NCBI GenBank assembly: GCA_036556905.1
Contig: DATBIM010000063.1
Location: 15,539 to 79,538 of the forward strand
Direction of reading: 5' to 3'
DNA length: 64,000 nucleotides
Source of the DNA: 40CM-4-69-5 sp036556905
Lineage (GTDB): Bacteria; Methylomirabilota; Methylomirabilia; Rokubacteriales; CSP1-6
The first letter of the stretch is position 1, and the number at the start of each line of letters is the position of its first letter. The notes below the pieces were generated by a model. It was given only the letters and a program-made list of their open reading frames with translations, made no database searches and was not told where the DNA came from. Position numbers and translations under genes: made by a program. Shown piece by piece: positions 33,298 to 42,179 of the stretch.

Positions 33298-34644
33298 TCA
33301 GTTCCCCGCGACCACCATACGAGCGATCCTCACCGTGGGCGACGCCGTACGGTCCCGCAGCACCAGGTCGTTGCCGACACCGTCGATCGCCATCAGCATG
33401 TCCAGGAGATTTCCCGCGATCGTGATCTCCTCCACCGGATAGGCGAGCCGGCCGTTCTCGATCCACAGGCCGGCCGCCCCCCGCGAATAGTCGCCGGTCA
33501 CGCCGTTGACGCCGAAGCCGATGAGCTCGGTGACGTAGAGGCCGCTCGGCACGGAGCCGATCAGCTCTTCGGGGGTCGCCCGGCCCGGCAGCAGCATGAG
33601 GTTCGTCGGGACCACCGTGATCCCGCTGCCGTCACGGGCCGCGTGATGGGTGGAGGTCCGCCCCAGCTTCCGCGCGCTGTAGCTGTCGAGCAGGTATGAC
33701 TCCAGCACTCCCTCGCGAACAACGACGGTGCGCCGGGTGGGCAAGCCCTCCCCGTCGAAGGGGCGCGAGCCCAGCGCGCCGGGCAGCGTTCCGTCGTCGA
33801 CGATGGTGACGGCCGGGGCAGCGATGCGCGCCCCCAGGCGGTCACACAGGAAGGAGGCGCGGCGGTAGAGACTGGGTCCGGCGGCAGCGCCAGCGATGGT
33901 CCGCACGAGGCTCGCGGCAGTCTCGGTGTCGAAGACCACCGGCACCTCCGTGGTCCGCACCTTGCGCGCGCCCAGCCGCCGTAGCGCGCGCGCGGCGGCC
34001 ACGCGCCCCACCGCTTCGGGAGCGTCCAGGCGAGCCCGCTTGCGGGCCATGGTGTACCAGGCGTCGCGCTGCATCTCGCCGTCCTGGGCCGCGATGGGCG
34101 CCACGCTGAGGCCGAAGCTGGAGGTCGCATACTCGGCGGCGAAGCCCGCCGCCGTCGCGTACGCGTAGCGAGCCTGGCGGTCCCAGCACTCGGCGCCGTC
34201 GGAGTTCGTCAGCCGGGGGTCGAGCGCGAGAGCGGCCGCCTCGGCCCGGCGGGCGATATCGATCTTGGCCTCGGGGAGCAGGTCGTGGCCGTCCTCGTCG
34301 TGAAGGTCGAGGGCCGGGAGCCTGGCGACGAGATCGCCGGGATCGGGCAGACCGGCGCAGGGATCCTCGGCCGTGACCCGGGCCAGGCCGGTCGCCTCCT
34401 CGATCACCCGCTCCAGCGACGCCGGCGACAGGTCGGAGGTCGACGCCGCCGCCGAGGCCTGACCGGAAAACACCCGCAGGGATAGGCGATGGTCACGGGC
34501 GTGCGCCACCGTGTCCACCTCACCCAGGCGCACGGTGGCGCTGAAGTGCTGCTCCTCGACCAGGAAGGCGTCCGCCGAGGTGGCGCCGCGCTTGACGGCC
34601 CCCTCGAGAACGGAGCCGAGCAGGTCGGTGATCGACTCGCTCAT
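33298..34644 (-). CDS. TldE/PmbA-family protein (second pair)
   Basis: The 448-residue TldE partner of the TldD encoded just before it, with EVPVVFDTETAASLVRTIAG near residue 228, SRPFDGEGLPTRRTVVVREGVLESYLL and the C-terminal GVTGDYSRGAAGLWIENG typical of PmbA. It has no zinc motif, as expected. Length is canonical, unlike the 519-residue paralogue at 22166. The ATG overlaps the tldD stop as ATGA (34644-34641). The pair trims unstructured peptides in the cytoplasm in characterised systems. Confidence 0.94.
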   Translation of the reverse strand: MSESITDLLGSVLEGAVKRGATSADAFLVEEQHFSATVRLGEVDTVAHARDHRLSLRVFSGQASAAASTSDLSPASLERVIEEATGLARVTAEDPCAGLPDPGDLVARLPALDLHDEDGHDLLPEAKIDIARRAEAAALALDPRLTNSDGAECWDRQARYAYATAAGFAAEYATSSFGLSVAPIAAQDGEMQRDAWYTMARKRARLDAPEAVGRVAAARALRRLGARKVRTTEVPVVFDTETAASLVRTIAGAAAGPSLYRRASFLCDRLGARIAAPAVTIVDDGTLPGALGSRPFDGEGLPTRRTVVVREGVLESYLLDSYSARKLGRTSTHHAARDGSGITVVPTNLMLLPGRATPEELIGSVPSGLYVTELIGFGVNGVTGDYSRGAAGLWIENGRLAYPVEEITIAGNLLDMLMAIDGVGNDLVLRDRTASPTVRIARMVVAGN

Positions 34645-36086
34645 ACCTGCGTCCCGCCCACGGTCATCCCGTCGATGCGGATGGTGGGGAGGCCGACTCC
34701 CACCGGGACGGACTGCCCGTCCTTGCCGCAGGTGCCGATCCCCTCGTCGAGCTGGAGGTCAGCCCCGACCCGACTCACTCGGGTCAGCGCGTCGGGGCCG
34801 TTGCCGATCAGCGTGGCTCCCTTGACGGGGACGGTGACCCGACCGCCTTCGATCAGGTATGCCTCGCTGGCCGAGAAGACGAACTTCCCGCTGGTGATAT
34901 CGACCTGCCCACCACCGAAGGCCACGGCATAGAGACCGTGGTCGACCGAGCCGATGATGTCCTCGGGCGACTCCTCGCCGGCCAGCATGAAGGTATTCGT
35001 CATGCGCGGCATGGGCGGGTGGGCGTACGACTCGCGCCGACCGTTGCCGGTCGGCGCCATGCCCATCAGGCGGGCGTTGAGCTTGTCCTGCATGTAGCCC
35101 CGGAGCACGCCCCTGTCGATCAACAGCGTGCGCGAGGTCGGCGTGCCCTCGTCGTCCACGTTCAGCGAGCCGCGCCGGTTGGGAAGCGTGCCGTCGTCGA
35201 CGACGGTGACCAGGTCGGACGCCACCTTCTGACCCAGCCGACCGGCGAAGGCCGAGACACCCTTGCGGTTGAAGTCTCCCTCCAGCCCGTGGCCGATCGC
35301 CTCGTGCAGCAGGATGCCCGGCCAACCCGGGCCCAGGACGACCGTCATGGTCCCGGCCGGCGTCTCCACGGCGCGGAGCTTGAGCGTGGCCTGACGCGTC
35401 GCTTCTCCGGCGAAGCGCCTCCAGCGCTCGTGTTCCAGGTAGTAGTCGAAGGGCACGCGCCCGCCGCCGCCGTACGTGCCCACCTCGCGCTTGGTTCCCT
35501 CCTCGGCGATCACGGTGACGTTGAGCCGGGTGAGGGGTCGGATGTCCCCCACGCTCCATCCGGAGGCGGTGACGACGAGCACGACGACATCCTCGCTGGC
35601 GAGCGTCACGATGACCTGGCGCACGCGAGGGTCGGCCGCCCGCGCGGCCTGGTCGATTGATTTCAGGAGCTCGAGCTTGCCGCCCAGGCCGGTGGCGATG
35701 GGCGACTCGGCCAGCGAGTAGAGATCGTGCGGGCGCCCGCCGCCGACCGCCACCACCGCGGAGGATGAGGAGTCCGCGGCGATGGCCCGGGCCTGGCGCG
35801 CCGCCTCCTCCAGGTGGCGCACCGAGATGTCATCGGTGTGCGCGTAGCCGGTACGGCTGCCCGACTGGGCCCGGACGCCTGCCCCCTGGCTGACGTGGCG
35901 GGACGCCTTCTTCACCACGCTTTCCTCGAGCACCAGCTCCTCGCTGATCCGGTACTCGAGGTACACGTCGGCGTCGTCGGCTCGGCCGGCCAGCGTCGAG
36001 CCGAGCATGCGCTCCAGCAAGCCCGGCGTGACGGCGAAGCGATCGGCGAAGAAGCGCTCGGGGTGAGCGCGCAAGAGGCCGGTCAT
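34641..36086 (-). CDS. tldD: TldD-family zinc metalloprotease subunit (second pair)
   Basis: A 481-residue canonical TldD. The metal site HEAIGHGLEGDFNRKG starts near residue 261, preceded by GPGWPGILL, and followed by DDGTLPNRRGSLNVDDEGTPTSRT and the C-terminal GKDGQSVPVGVGLPTIRIDGM. It has a clear ribosome site (CGGAGAG) before ATG 36086. It forms an operon with TldE and probably TatD. This pair is the more likely housekeeping TldDE; the pair at 20195/22166 is more divergent. Confidence 0.95.
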   Translation of the reverse strand: MTGLLRAHPERFFADRFAVTPGLLERMLGSTLAGRADDADVYLEYRISEELVLEESVVKKASRHVSQGAGVRAQSGSRTGYAHTDDISVRHLEEAARQARAIAADSSSSAVVAVGGGRPHDLYSLAESPIATGLGGKLELLKSIDQAARAADPRVRQVIVTLASEDVVVLVVTASGWSVGDIRPLTRLNVTVIAEEGTKREVGTYGGGGRVPFDYYLEHERWRRFAGEATRQATLKLRAVETPAGTMTVVLGPGWPGILLHEAIGHGLEGDFNRKGVSAFAGRLGQKVASDLVTVVDDGTLPNRRGSLNVDDEGTPTSRTLLIDRGVLRGYMQDKLNARLMGMAPTGNGRRESYAHPPMPRMTNTFMLAGEESPEDIIGSVDHGLYAVAFGGGQVDITSGKFVFSASEAYLIEGGRVTVPVKGATLIGNGPDALTRVSRVGADLQLDEGIGTCGKDGQSVPVGVGLPTIRIDGMTVGGTQV

Positions 36087-36194
36087 CGATCGACTCTCCG
36101 GGGGTCGGTCACGGAGGGACCAATCGTAGCCCGGCCCCCCCGGGACCCCAACTTTTTTAGGGTTGAGTCCGAAGCCTGCCTAAAGCTTACGCTT

Positions 36195-36998
36195 CTAACC
36201 ATTCGCTTGAAAGGCCTGGATGATGTCGTGGATCCGTCGCAACCCCACCATCAGCGAGGGTCCCGGGGCGAGCACGTCGCTGCCCGCGATCTCGTGAATC
36301 TGACCGCGCTTGACCGCGGTGATTGATTGCCAGCCCGGGCGGCCGGCGATCGCGTCCCGGTCGACGGGCTTGCCGCACCACGAGGCGAGGATGATCTGGG
36401 GGTCGCGGCGCACGACCTCCTCGCTCGGCACCACCCGCTCGAGGGCCCGCCCCTGGGCGCGGAGCTCGGCGAACACGTCCCGGCCTCCGGCGATCTCGAT
36501 CAGCTCCGACGCCCAGCGGATGCCGGTGATCAACGGCTCCGGCCACTCTTCGAAGTACACCCGGGGCCGATCGGGCCACACGGACGAGTACTCGCGCACC
36601 TGCTTCACCTCGTCGCGGATGTCCTGGACGAGCTCGCGGGCCGCCGGCTCGCAGCCCAGGGCCCCACCGATGGTCAGGATGGTCCGGAGCACGTCGTCGA
36701 AGGAGCGCTGGTTCGTGCACAGGACCGCGACCCCGGCGGCGACCAGCTCGCCCACGATGTCCTTCTGCAAATCGGAGAAGGCCAGGACGAGATCGGGCTC
36801 GAGGGCGAGGATCTTGTCGAGCCGGAAGGTGGTGAAGCCACCGACCCGGGCCCGTTCGCGGGCCGCCTGGGGACGGCGTGCCGTCCCCGGTACCCCGACC
36901 ACGCGGTCCCCCGCCCCGACCAGGAAGGCGATCTCGGCGGTTTCCGCGGTCAGGCACACGATGCGCTGGGGGAAGTCGATGCCGCTCTTGCCGTACAC
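36195..36998 (-). CDS. BtuF-like substrate-binding protein without an evident signal peptide
   Basis: A 267-residue class III periplasmic-binding-protein fold of the cobalamin/Fe-siderophore group: RIVCLTAETAEIAFLVGAGDRVVGV, LDKILALEPDLVLAFSDLQ, an ERVVPSEEVVRRDPQIILASW hinge region and a C-terminal domain. GTG 36998 begins MYGKSGIDFPQ, with no hydrophobic signal, and no longer start is possible without entering the upstream gene, 1 base away. No BtuC/BtuD genes are near. It may bind a cobalamin- or thiamine-related ligand in the cytoplasm or rely on an unusual export route. Confidence 0.85.
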   Translation of the reverse strand: MYGKSGIDFPQRIVCLTAETAEIAFLVGAGDRVVGVPGTARRPQAARERARVGGFTTFRLDKILALEPDLVLAFSDLQKDIVGELVAAGVAVLCTNQRSFDDVLRTILTIGGALGCEPAARELVQDIRDEVKQVREYSSVWPDRPRVYFEEWPEPLITGIRWASELIEIAGGRDVFAELRAQGRALERVVPSEEVVRRDPQIILASWCGKPVDRDAIAGRPGWQSITAVKRGQIHEIAGSDVLAPGPSLMVGLRRIHDIIQAFQANG

Positions 36999-36999
36999 C

Positions 37000-38328
37000 T
37001 CAGCCCTCGAAGAGCTCCCGCGTCGCCATGCCGCGCTGGAACGCCAGATACTGCTGGCGTGTCATCGGCGGCCGGGCGTGCTGTAACACCGCGCGGGCAC
37101 CGGCGGCGCCGTCCCCGAGCAGATCGATGACCATGGCCGCCAGGGCCTTGGCCGGCGCGAGATAGGCCAGCGGTTTGTCCACGATCTCGAAATCGGGGCC
37201 GTGCCCGGTGCCCCGGGCGCCCCCGATATACGGATGCAGGACGGGCATGACCTGGCTGAGATCGCCCATGTCGGTGGAGCCGGTGCGGTGGCCGATCTCC
37301 CGGTAGTGCTCCTCGCCGACGAGGCGGACGGCGGTGTCACGGAAACGCCGGGCCATGGTGGGATCACAGCGCATGGGCATGTAGCCGGGCAGTGTCTCGA
37401 TCTCGACCTTGGCCCCCAGCGCCAGGGCCCCCGCCCGCAGGGCCCGGTCGACTTTCTGGTTCGCGTCGCGGATCGCCTCCACGCTCCGCCCGCGGACGTA
37501 CGTCTCGAGCCTGACCTCGCCCGGGATCACGTTCACCTGCGAGCCGCCGTGGGTGATGATCGGATGCACGCGGATCGTGTCCTCATCGCGGAAGGTCTCG
37601 CGGATGGCGTTGATGGCCGTGAGCCCGATCTGCGCCGCGTAAAGAGCGTTGACGCCCATGTGGGGGGCCCCACCGGCGTGAGCGGCCCGGCCGATGTAGC
37701 GCACGGTCTTCACGAGGCAGCCGTTGTTGGAGGCGGGCACGCCGGCCCTGCCGTCCTCGGGCCGGGCCGTGGTGTGGATCATCATGGCGAGGTCCACGTC
37801 ATCGAAGTGGCCGAGACGGAGCAACTCGGGCTTGCCGCCGAGAAACTCGAGCTTCCCCTGCCGGGCCTGGCTCACCCGCCACTCGATGTCGCCGTACTCC
37901 TCGGCGGGCACCGCGAAGAGCGCCACGCGGCCGGTGAGATGTTCCATCGCCCGCGCCTGCAGCAGTCCCAGGGCGCAGCCCAGCAGCCCCGCGACCTGGG
38001 CGTTATGGCCGCACGCGTGCGCCGCCCCCGTCTGCGGATCGGCCTCGGGATGGCCGGCCACCACGAGGGCGTCCAGCTCGGCCAGGAGAGCGAACGTGGG
38101 GCCGCCGGCGCCCTGGCCCGGGAGATCGGCGCGCACGCCGGTGAGGGCCAGGCCGGGCCGGGGAGTCAGGCCGAGCCCGCTGAGCGTGTCCTCGACGAGC
38201 CGCGCCGTCTTGAGCTCCTTGAAGCCGAGCTCAGGGTGACGGCGGATGCGCTCACCGAGCCCGATGATGTCGTCGCCGCGGCGGTCGATCGCTTCCCACA
38301 CGCGCTGCTTCAGCTCGTCGCCGGTCAT
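37000..38328 (-). CDS. M20-family amidohydrolase (AbgB/HipO-like)
   Basis: A 442-residue di-metal amidohydrolase. Metal ligands are seen in HACGHNAQ near residue 100, PAEEYGD, and the C-terminal HPYIGGARGTGHGP; the dimerisation domain contains IGRAAHAGGAPHMGVNAL. Relatives hydrolyse N-acyl amino acids, aminobenzoyl-glutamate or acylated amines. It begins 16 bases after thiE stops, in the same direction, so it may be under the TPP riboswitch, and it is followed 1 base later by the BtuF-like gene. A role in thiamine-precursor salvage is possible but unproven. Confidence 0.91.
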   Translation of the reverse strand: MTGDELKQRVWEAIDRRGDDIIGLGERIRRHPELGFKELKTARLVEDTLSGLGLTPRPGLALTGVRADLPGQGAGGPTFALLAELDALVVAGHPEADPQTGAAHACGHNAQVAGLLGCALGLLQARAMEHLTGRVALFAVPAEEYGDIEWRVSQARQGKLEFLGGKPELLRLGHFDDVDLAMMIHTTARPEDGRAGVPASNNGCLVKTVRYIGRAAHAGGAPHMGVNALYAAQIGLTAINAIRETFRDEDTIRVHPIITHGGSQVNVIPGEVRLETYVRGRSVEAIRDANQKVDRALRAGALALGAKVEIETLPGYMPMRCDPTMARRFRDTAVRLVGEEHYREIGHRTGSTDMGDLSQVMPVLHPYIGGARGTGHGPDFEIVDKPLAYLAPAKALAAMVIDLLGDGAAGARAVLQHARPPMTRQQYLAFQRGMATRELFEG

Positions 38329-38344
38329 TGCCCCATCCGCTCCC

Positions 38345-38971
38345 CTACGTCGCGTCCGCCAGGGCCGTGAGGAAGCGGCCGGTGGCGACGGCCGGAGAGG
38401 CCGCACCCAGGATGGCCGAGATCACGGCGACGCCGTGGGCCCCGGCGCGCCGAACCTCCCCGACCCGCTCGGGCGTGATCCCCCCGATCGCGATGACCGG
38501 CACGGTCACGGCTCTCGTCACCTGCTCCAGCGCCCGCAGGCCCTGGGCCGGTCCGTAGGCGCGCTTGGAGGGAGTGTCGTAGATGGGACCGAAGACGACC
38601 CAGTCCGCTCCGGCGTCGGCGGCCGCCACGGCTTCCGCCAGGGCATGGACCGAAGCGCCCACCCGCAGGCGCTTGTCGGCGATGGCCAGAAGGTCGGCCA
38701 CGGTCAGCGACGTGGTCGTGCGCTGCACGCCGTCGGCCCCGACCGCGAGGGCCACGTCGGCCCGGTCATTGATGATCAGCGTGGCACCGTGCTCGGCCGT
38801 CGCCGTACGAAGCGCCCGGCCCAGACGGGCCAGCTCGCCGGCACCCAGGTCCTTCTCGCGGAGCTGTACGGCCCGCAGACCGGCGGCGAGGCATTCCCGG
38901 ACCACGGTCAGGAGGTCCCGACCACCGGTCTGGGTCCGATCAGTGACGAGGCAGAGCCTCAGCTCGTCCAA
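38345..38971 (-). CDS. thiE: Thiamine-phosphate synthase
   Basis: ThiE joins HMP diphosphate to the thiazole phosphate. The 208-residue TIM barrel has LCLVTDR, AVQLREKDLGAGEL near residue 34, LIINDRADVALAVGADGVQ, FGPIYDTPSKRAYGPAQGL, and AIGGITPERVGEV. The usual GVHLxx after the ND motif is GVQRTT here, a change at a pyrimidine-proximal position. TenI-type thiazole tautomerase is the alternative, but the pyrophosphate-binding features favour ThiE. It overlaps thiG by 13 bases. Confidence 0.91.
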   Translation of the reverse strand: MDELRLCLVTDRTQTGGRDLLTVVRECLAAGLRAVQLREKDLGAGELARLGRALRTATAEHGATLIINDRADVALAVGADGVQRTTTSLTVADLLAIADKRLRVGASVHALAEAVAAADAGADWVVFGPIYDTPSKRAYGPAQGLRALEQVTRAVTVPVIAIGGITPERVGEVRRAGAHGVAVISAILGAASPAVATGRFLTALADAT

Positions 38972-39741
38972 TCCGGCACACCCTCCAGCGGCGAGGAGGC
39001 CGTCGCGTAGAGCTTCTTGCCGATGCGACCGGCCTTGTGGGCGAGCCGTCCGGACTCGACGGCCAGCCGCATGGCCCGGGCCATGGCCACGGGATCGCGG
39101 GCGCCGGCGATGGCCGTGTTCATGAGGACGCCATCGCAGCCCAGCTCCATGGCGATGGCAGCATCCGAAGCTGTGCCCACACCCGCGTCCACGATGACCG
39201 GCACGGTGACCGACTCCAAGATGATCTTCACGTTGTACGGGTTACGGATCCCCAGCCCGGAGCCGATGGGCGCGCCGAGCGGCATGACCACGGCGGCACC
39301 GGCGTCCTCGAGCTTCTTGGCCATGACGGGATCATCGTTGGTGTAGGGCATGACGACAAAGCCCTCACGGGCCAGGGTCTTGGTCGCCTCCAGCAGTCCC
39401 AGCACGTCGGGAAAGAGGGTCCGGGCGTCGCCGATGACCTCGAGCTTGACCATCTCCCCCAGACCAGCCTCGCGGGCCAGATACGCGGTGCGGATGGCTT
39501 CGTCGGCCGTGTAGCAGCCCGCCGTGTTGGGCAGGAGCGTGAAGCGCTTGGTGTCGATGTAATCCAGGATCGACTCGCCGTTGCCCGGCAGGCTGACTCG
39601 TCGGACCGCCACGGTGACGATCTGGGCGCCGGACTCCTCGTGGGCCTCCCGCATGACCGGGAGCGAGCTGTACTTCCCCGTGCCCACGATCAGGCGTGAG
39701 CTGAACTCCTTGCCTCCGATGACGAGCGATGTGTCGTGCAT
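38959..39741 (-). CDS. thiG: Thiazole synthase
   Basis: ThiG builds the thiazole phosphate from DXP, a glycine-derived imine and sulfur carried on ThiS. The 260 residues include SRLIVGTGKYSS, VRRVSLPG, LPNTAGCYTADEAIRTA near residue 72, LEVIGDARTLFPD, PLGAPIGSGLGIRNPYNV and VIVDAGVGTASDAAIAMELGCDGVLMNTAIAGA, all family signatures including the catalytic Lys region. It starts 3 bases after thiS and overlaps thiE. Confidence 0.97.
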   Translation of the reverse strand: MHDTSLVIGGKEFSSRLIVGTGKYSSLPVMREAHEESGAQIVTVAVRRVSLPGNGESILDYIDTKRFTLLPNTAGCYTADEAIRTAYLAREAGLGEMVKLEVIGDARTLFPDVLGLLEATKTLAREGFVVMPYTNDDPVMAKKLEDAGAAVVMPLGAPIGSGLGIRNPYNVKIILESVTVPVIVDAGVGTASDAAIAMELGCDGVLMNTAIAGARDPVAMARAMRLAVESGRLAHKAGRIGKKLYATASSPLEGVPDWTS

Positions 39742-39744
39742 GCG

Positions 39745-39948
39745 TTATCCCCCACCTATCGGCCTGACGATCTCCACCCGGTCGCCGTCCCGGAGCCGGG
39801 TCCCGGCGTACTGGCTCTTCGGCGTCACTTCGCGATTCACCGCGACGGCGGTGTACTCGCGCTGGACCCCGAGCTGGACCAGCAGCGCCTCGACGCTGAC
39901 ATCGTCGGCGACCTCCAGCCGCTTCCCGTTGACCGTGATCGTAATCAT
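39745..39948 (-). CDS. thiS: ThiS sulfur carrier protein
   Basis: A 67-residue beta-grasp protein, MITITVNGKRLEV to IVRPIGGG, whose terminal Gly-Gly is converted to a thiocarboxylate that feeds sulfur to ThiG. An extra Gly gives GGG but the end is properly Gly-Gly. GAGGG stands only 1-2 bases before the ATG, too close for a good ribosome site. The TPP riboswitch and a GC hairpin lie upstream. ThiF is not in the window; the MoaD-like carrier at 7489 differs in ending GGR. Confidence 0.95.
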   Translation of the reverse strand: MITITVNGKRLEVADDVSVEALLVQLGVQREYTAVAVNREVTPKSQYAGTRLRDGDRVEIVRPIGGG

Positions 39949-39987
39949 CCCTCGACGCTTGTCTCGCCGCCGGGGCCGGACAGCAAG

Positions 39988-40018
39988 ACGGCCGCTCCCC
40001 GGGGCCGGGTGCGGCCGT
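39988..40018 (-). promoter_or_regulatory. GC-rich hairpin between TPP aptamer and thiS (expression platform?)
   Basis: ACGGCCGC and GCGGCCGT form a perfect 8-base-pair stem around a 15-base GC-rich interior that can pair further (CCCGG/CCGGGG). It follows the aptamer by about 20 bases in the transcript. No T run follows, so it is not a classical intrinsic terminator; Rho-dependent or translational control is possible. Confidence 0.45.
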
Positions 40019-40036
40019 GCTCTGACCGTCTCGTCG

Positions 40037-40117
40037 TGTTCCCTACGCTGGGATTACCCAGATCAGGTTCGAGGGGTCCCGGGCCGCACCCGGTTCTCAG
40101 GAATCCTCCCCCCACGG
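40037..40117 (-). promoter_or_regulatory. TPP (THI-element) riboswitch
   Basis: The minus strand carries the conserved THI-box parts in order: GGGGGGAGG, the CTGAGA core followed by ACCGGGTGCGGCCCGGGACCC, then CGAACCTGATCTGGGTAAT and CCAGCGTAGGGAA. These are the pyrimidine-sensing and pyrophosphate-sensing helices of the thiamine pyrophosphate aptamer. It precedes thiS-thiG-thiE and should repress them when TPP is abundant. The P3 arm (CCGGGTGCGGCCCGG) is short and very GC-rich. Confidence 0.95.
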
Positions 40118-40157
40118 AAGACGGCTGAAGTATACCGCAGTCCGGGGCGCGGCGCCC

Positions 40158-42167
40158 TCAGCGCTCGCCGTCGAGCTGACGCCCGAGCGCCGCCGGCTCG
40201 GTCACCGGCAGGTCGCAGGTGTAGTTGCGGCAGACATACGCCGTGGCCCGTCCCTCGACGGCCTCGCGTCCCTCGAGCAGGGGGATGGCGGCGGCCGCCG
40301 CGCGATCGCCATCCCGGGCGCCCGCCAGCACCCGGTTGGGCAAGTAGCGCGAGTGAACCTCGGCCAGCAGCGCCGGGAGCCCTCCGCGGGGTCCGTCCAG
40401 CAGGGCGATCTCCAGCACCGGGCCCAGGTGAAAATCCAGCGCGCTGAGGAAGCGACCGAAACCGGCGGGATAGCGGGAGAGCAGATCGGCCATGGGGCGG
40501 AGCGCGGCCAGGGCCTTGGTCTCGTAGTCGGCTTCGCCGGTGAGCACGCGCAGACGCAGCAGGGTCTCGACGGCCACCGAGCTGCCGCAGGGCACCGCGT
40601 TGTCGAACAGGTTGCGCGGGCGGACGATGAGCTGCTCGTGGTCGGTGCCCGTGTCGTAGAAGCCGGCGATGTCAGGATCCCAGAAGAGCTCGAGCATGCC
40701 GTCACCGAGCCGGCGGGCTTCATCCAGCCAGCGCCGGTCCAGCGTCGCCTGGTACACCTCGAGGAGCGCCGCCGCCAGCATCGCATAGTCCTCGAGGTAG
40801 CCGTTGAGCCGGGCCCGGCCACTCTTCCACGTGCGGAGCAGGCGGCCGCGCTCGCGCATCCCGCTCAGGACGAATTCGGCGTTGCCGACCGCCGCCGCCA
40901 CGTAGTCCTCGCGCCCCAGGGCGCGTCCGGCTTCGGCGAAGGCCCGGCAGGCGAGCGCATTCCAGGCCACCAGCACCTTGTCGTCTCGTCCGGGGCGCAC
41001 CCGGCGCTCCCGGGCCTGCCCCAGGCGCTGGCGGGCTCCGGCGATGCGCTGGGGGTCAGGCTCGCCAGGCACCCAAAGGATATTTCGGCCCTCGAAGTTC
41101 GCGCCGCGGTCGGCGCCCCAGTACTGGAGCGCCGTCTCGCTGTCGGGGCCGAGCACAGCGCGAATCTCGTCGGCCGTCCAGACGAAGAACTTGCCCTCCT
41201 CGCCCTCGGAATCGGCGTCCTGCGAAGAATAGAAGCCCCCCTGAGGAGCCCGCATCTCGCGAAGCAGGTAGTCCAGCGTCTCCTGGCACACGCGCCGGTA
41301 CTCGTCGTCCCCGAAGGCCAGCCAGGCGGCCAGGTACAGCGAGGCCAGCTGGGCGTTGTCGTAGAGCATCTTCTCGAAATGGGGCACCAGCCACTGCGCA
41401 TCCACGGAGTAGCGGTGGAAGCCGCCACCGAGCTGATCGTAGATGCCGCCCCGGGCCATGCGGGTGAGGGTCGTCCGGACCATCTCGCGGGCCATGGGGT
41501 TGGCGGTCCGCTTCCAGAAGCGCAGGACGAAGTCCCAGATCATCGGTTGCGGGAACTTCGGGGCCCCCCCGAGTCCACCCAGGCGCGCGTCGAACTGGGC
41601 CGAGATCCCCTGGAAGGCGCTGAAGAGCACCTCGTCGGTGAGGGGCTGCGCCGCGCTCCGGAGACGTTCGGTCCCCTTCAGCTCCGAGGTGATCCGGCTG
41701 GACGACTCCAGCACCTCGCTCCGGCGGGTGCGCCAGGCATCGGCGATGGCCTCGAGCAGCTGGGGGAAGGCCGGCATGCCGTGCCGGGGCACCGGGGGAA
41801 AGTAAGTCCCGCCGTAGAACGGCACACCCTGGGGCGTGAGAAACACCGTCATCGGCCAGCCCCCGTGTCCGGTCATCGCCTGGACGGCCTGCATGTAGAT
41901 CTGATCGACGTCGGGCCGCTCCTCGCGGTCGACCTTGACGTTGACGAAATGCTCGTTCATGAGGCGCGCGATGGCGGCGTCCTCGAAGGACTCGCGCTCC
42001 ATCACGTGGCACCAGTGGCAGGCCGAGTAGCCGACGGAAAGGAGGAGGGGTTTATCCTCGCGGCGCGCCCTGGCGAACGCCTCGTCGCCCCAGGGATACC
42101 AGTCGACCGGGTTGTGAGCGTGCTGGAGCAGGTAGGGGCTCGTCTCGTCCGCGAGCCGGTTCGTCAC
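40158..42167 (-). CDS. YyaL/SSP411-family thioredoxin-domain protein
   Basis: A 669-residue protein with an N-terminal thioredoxin-like DUF255 domain (ETSPYLLQHAHNPVDWYPWG, then the redox motif CHWCHVM at residues 49-55) and a C-terminal (alpha/alpha)6 barrel resembling N-acylglucosamine epimerases (GGFYSSQDADSEGEEGKFFVW near residue 315). Human SPATA20 is the eukaryotic relative; function is unknown, possibly thiol-dependent. It begins with GTG 42167, 12 bases after the ygfZ stop, so the two may form an operon. Confidence 0.94.
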   Translation of the reverse strand: MTNRLADETSPYLLQHAHNPVDWYPWGDEAFARARREDKPLLLSVGYSACHWCHVMERESFEDAAIARLMNEHFVNVKVDREERPDVDQIYMQAVQAMTGHGGWPMTVFLTPQGVPFYGGTYFPPVPRHGMPAFPQLLEAIADAWRTRRSEVLESSSRITSELKGTERLRSAAQPLTDEVLFSAFQGISAQFDARLGGLGGAPKFPQPMIWDFVLRFWKRTANPMAREMVRTTLTRMARGGIYDQLGGGFHRYSVDAQWLVPHFEKMLYDNAQLASLYLAAWLAFGDDEYRRVCQETLDYLLREMRAPQGGFYSSQDADSEGEEGKFFVWTADEIRAVLGPDSETALQYWGADRGANFEGRNILWVPGEPDPQRIAGARQRLGQARERRVRPGRDDKVLVAWNALACRAFAEAGRALGREDYVAAAVGNAEFVLSGMRERGRLLRTWKSGRARLNGYLEDYAMLAAALLEVYQATLDRRWLDEARRLGDGMLELFWDPDIAGFYDTGTDHEQLIVRPRNLFDNAVPCGSSVAVETLLRLRVLTGEADYETKALAALRPMADLLSRYPAGFGRFLSALDFHLGPVLEIALLDGPRGGLPALLAEVHSRYLPNRVLAGARDGDRAAAAAIPLLEGREAVEGRATAYVCRNYTCDLPVTEPAALGRQLDGER

Positions 42168-42179
42168 GTCGATGTCGCC

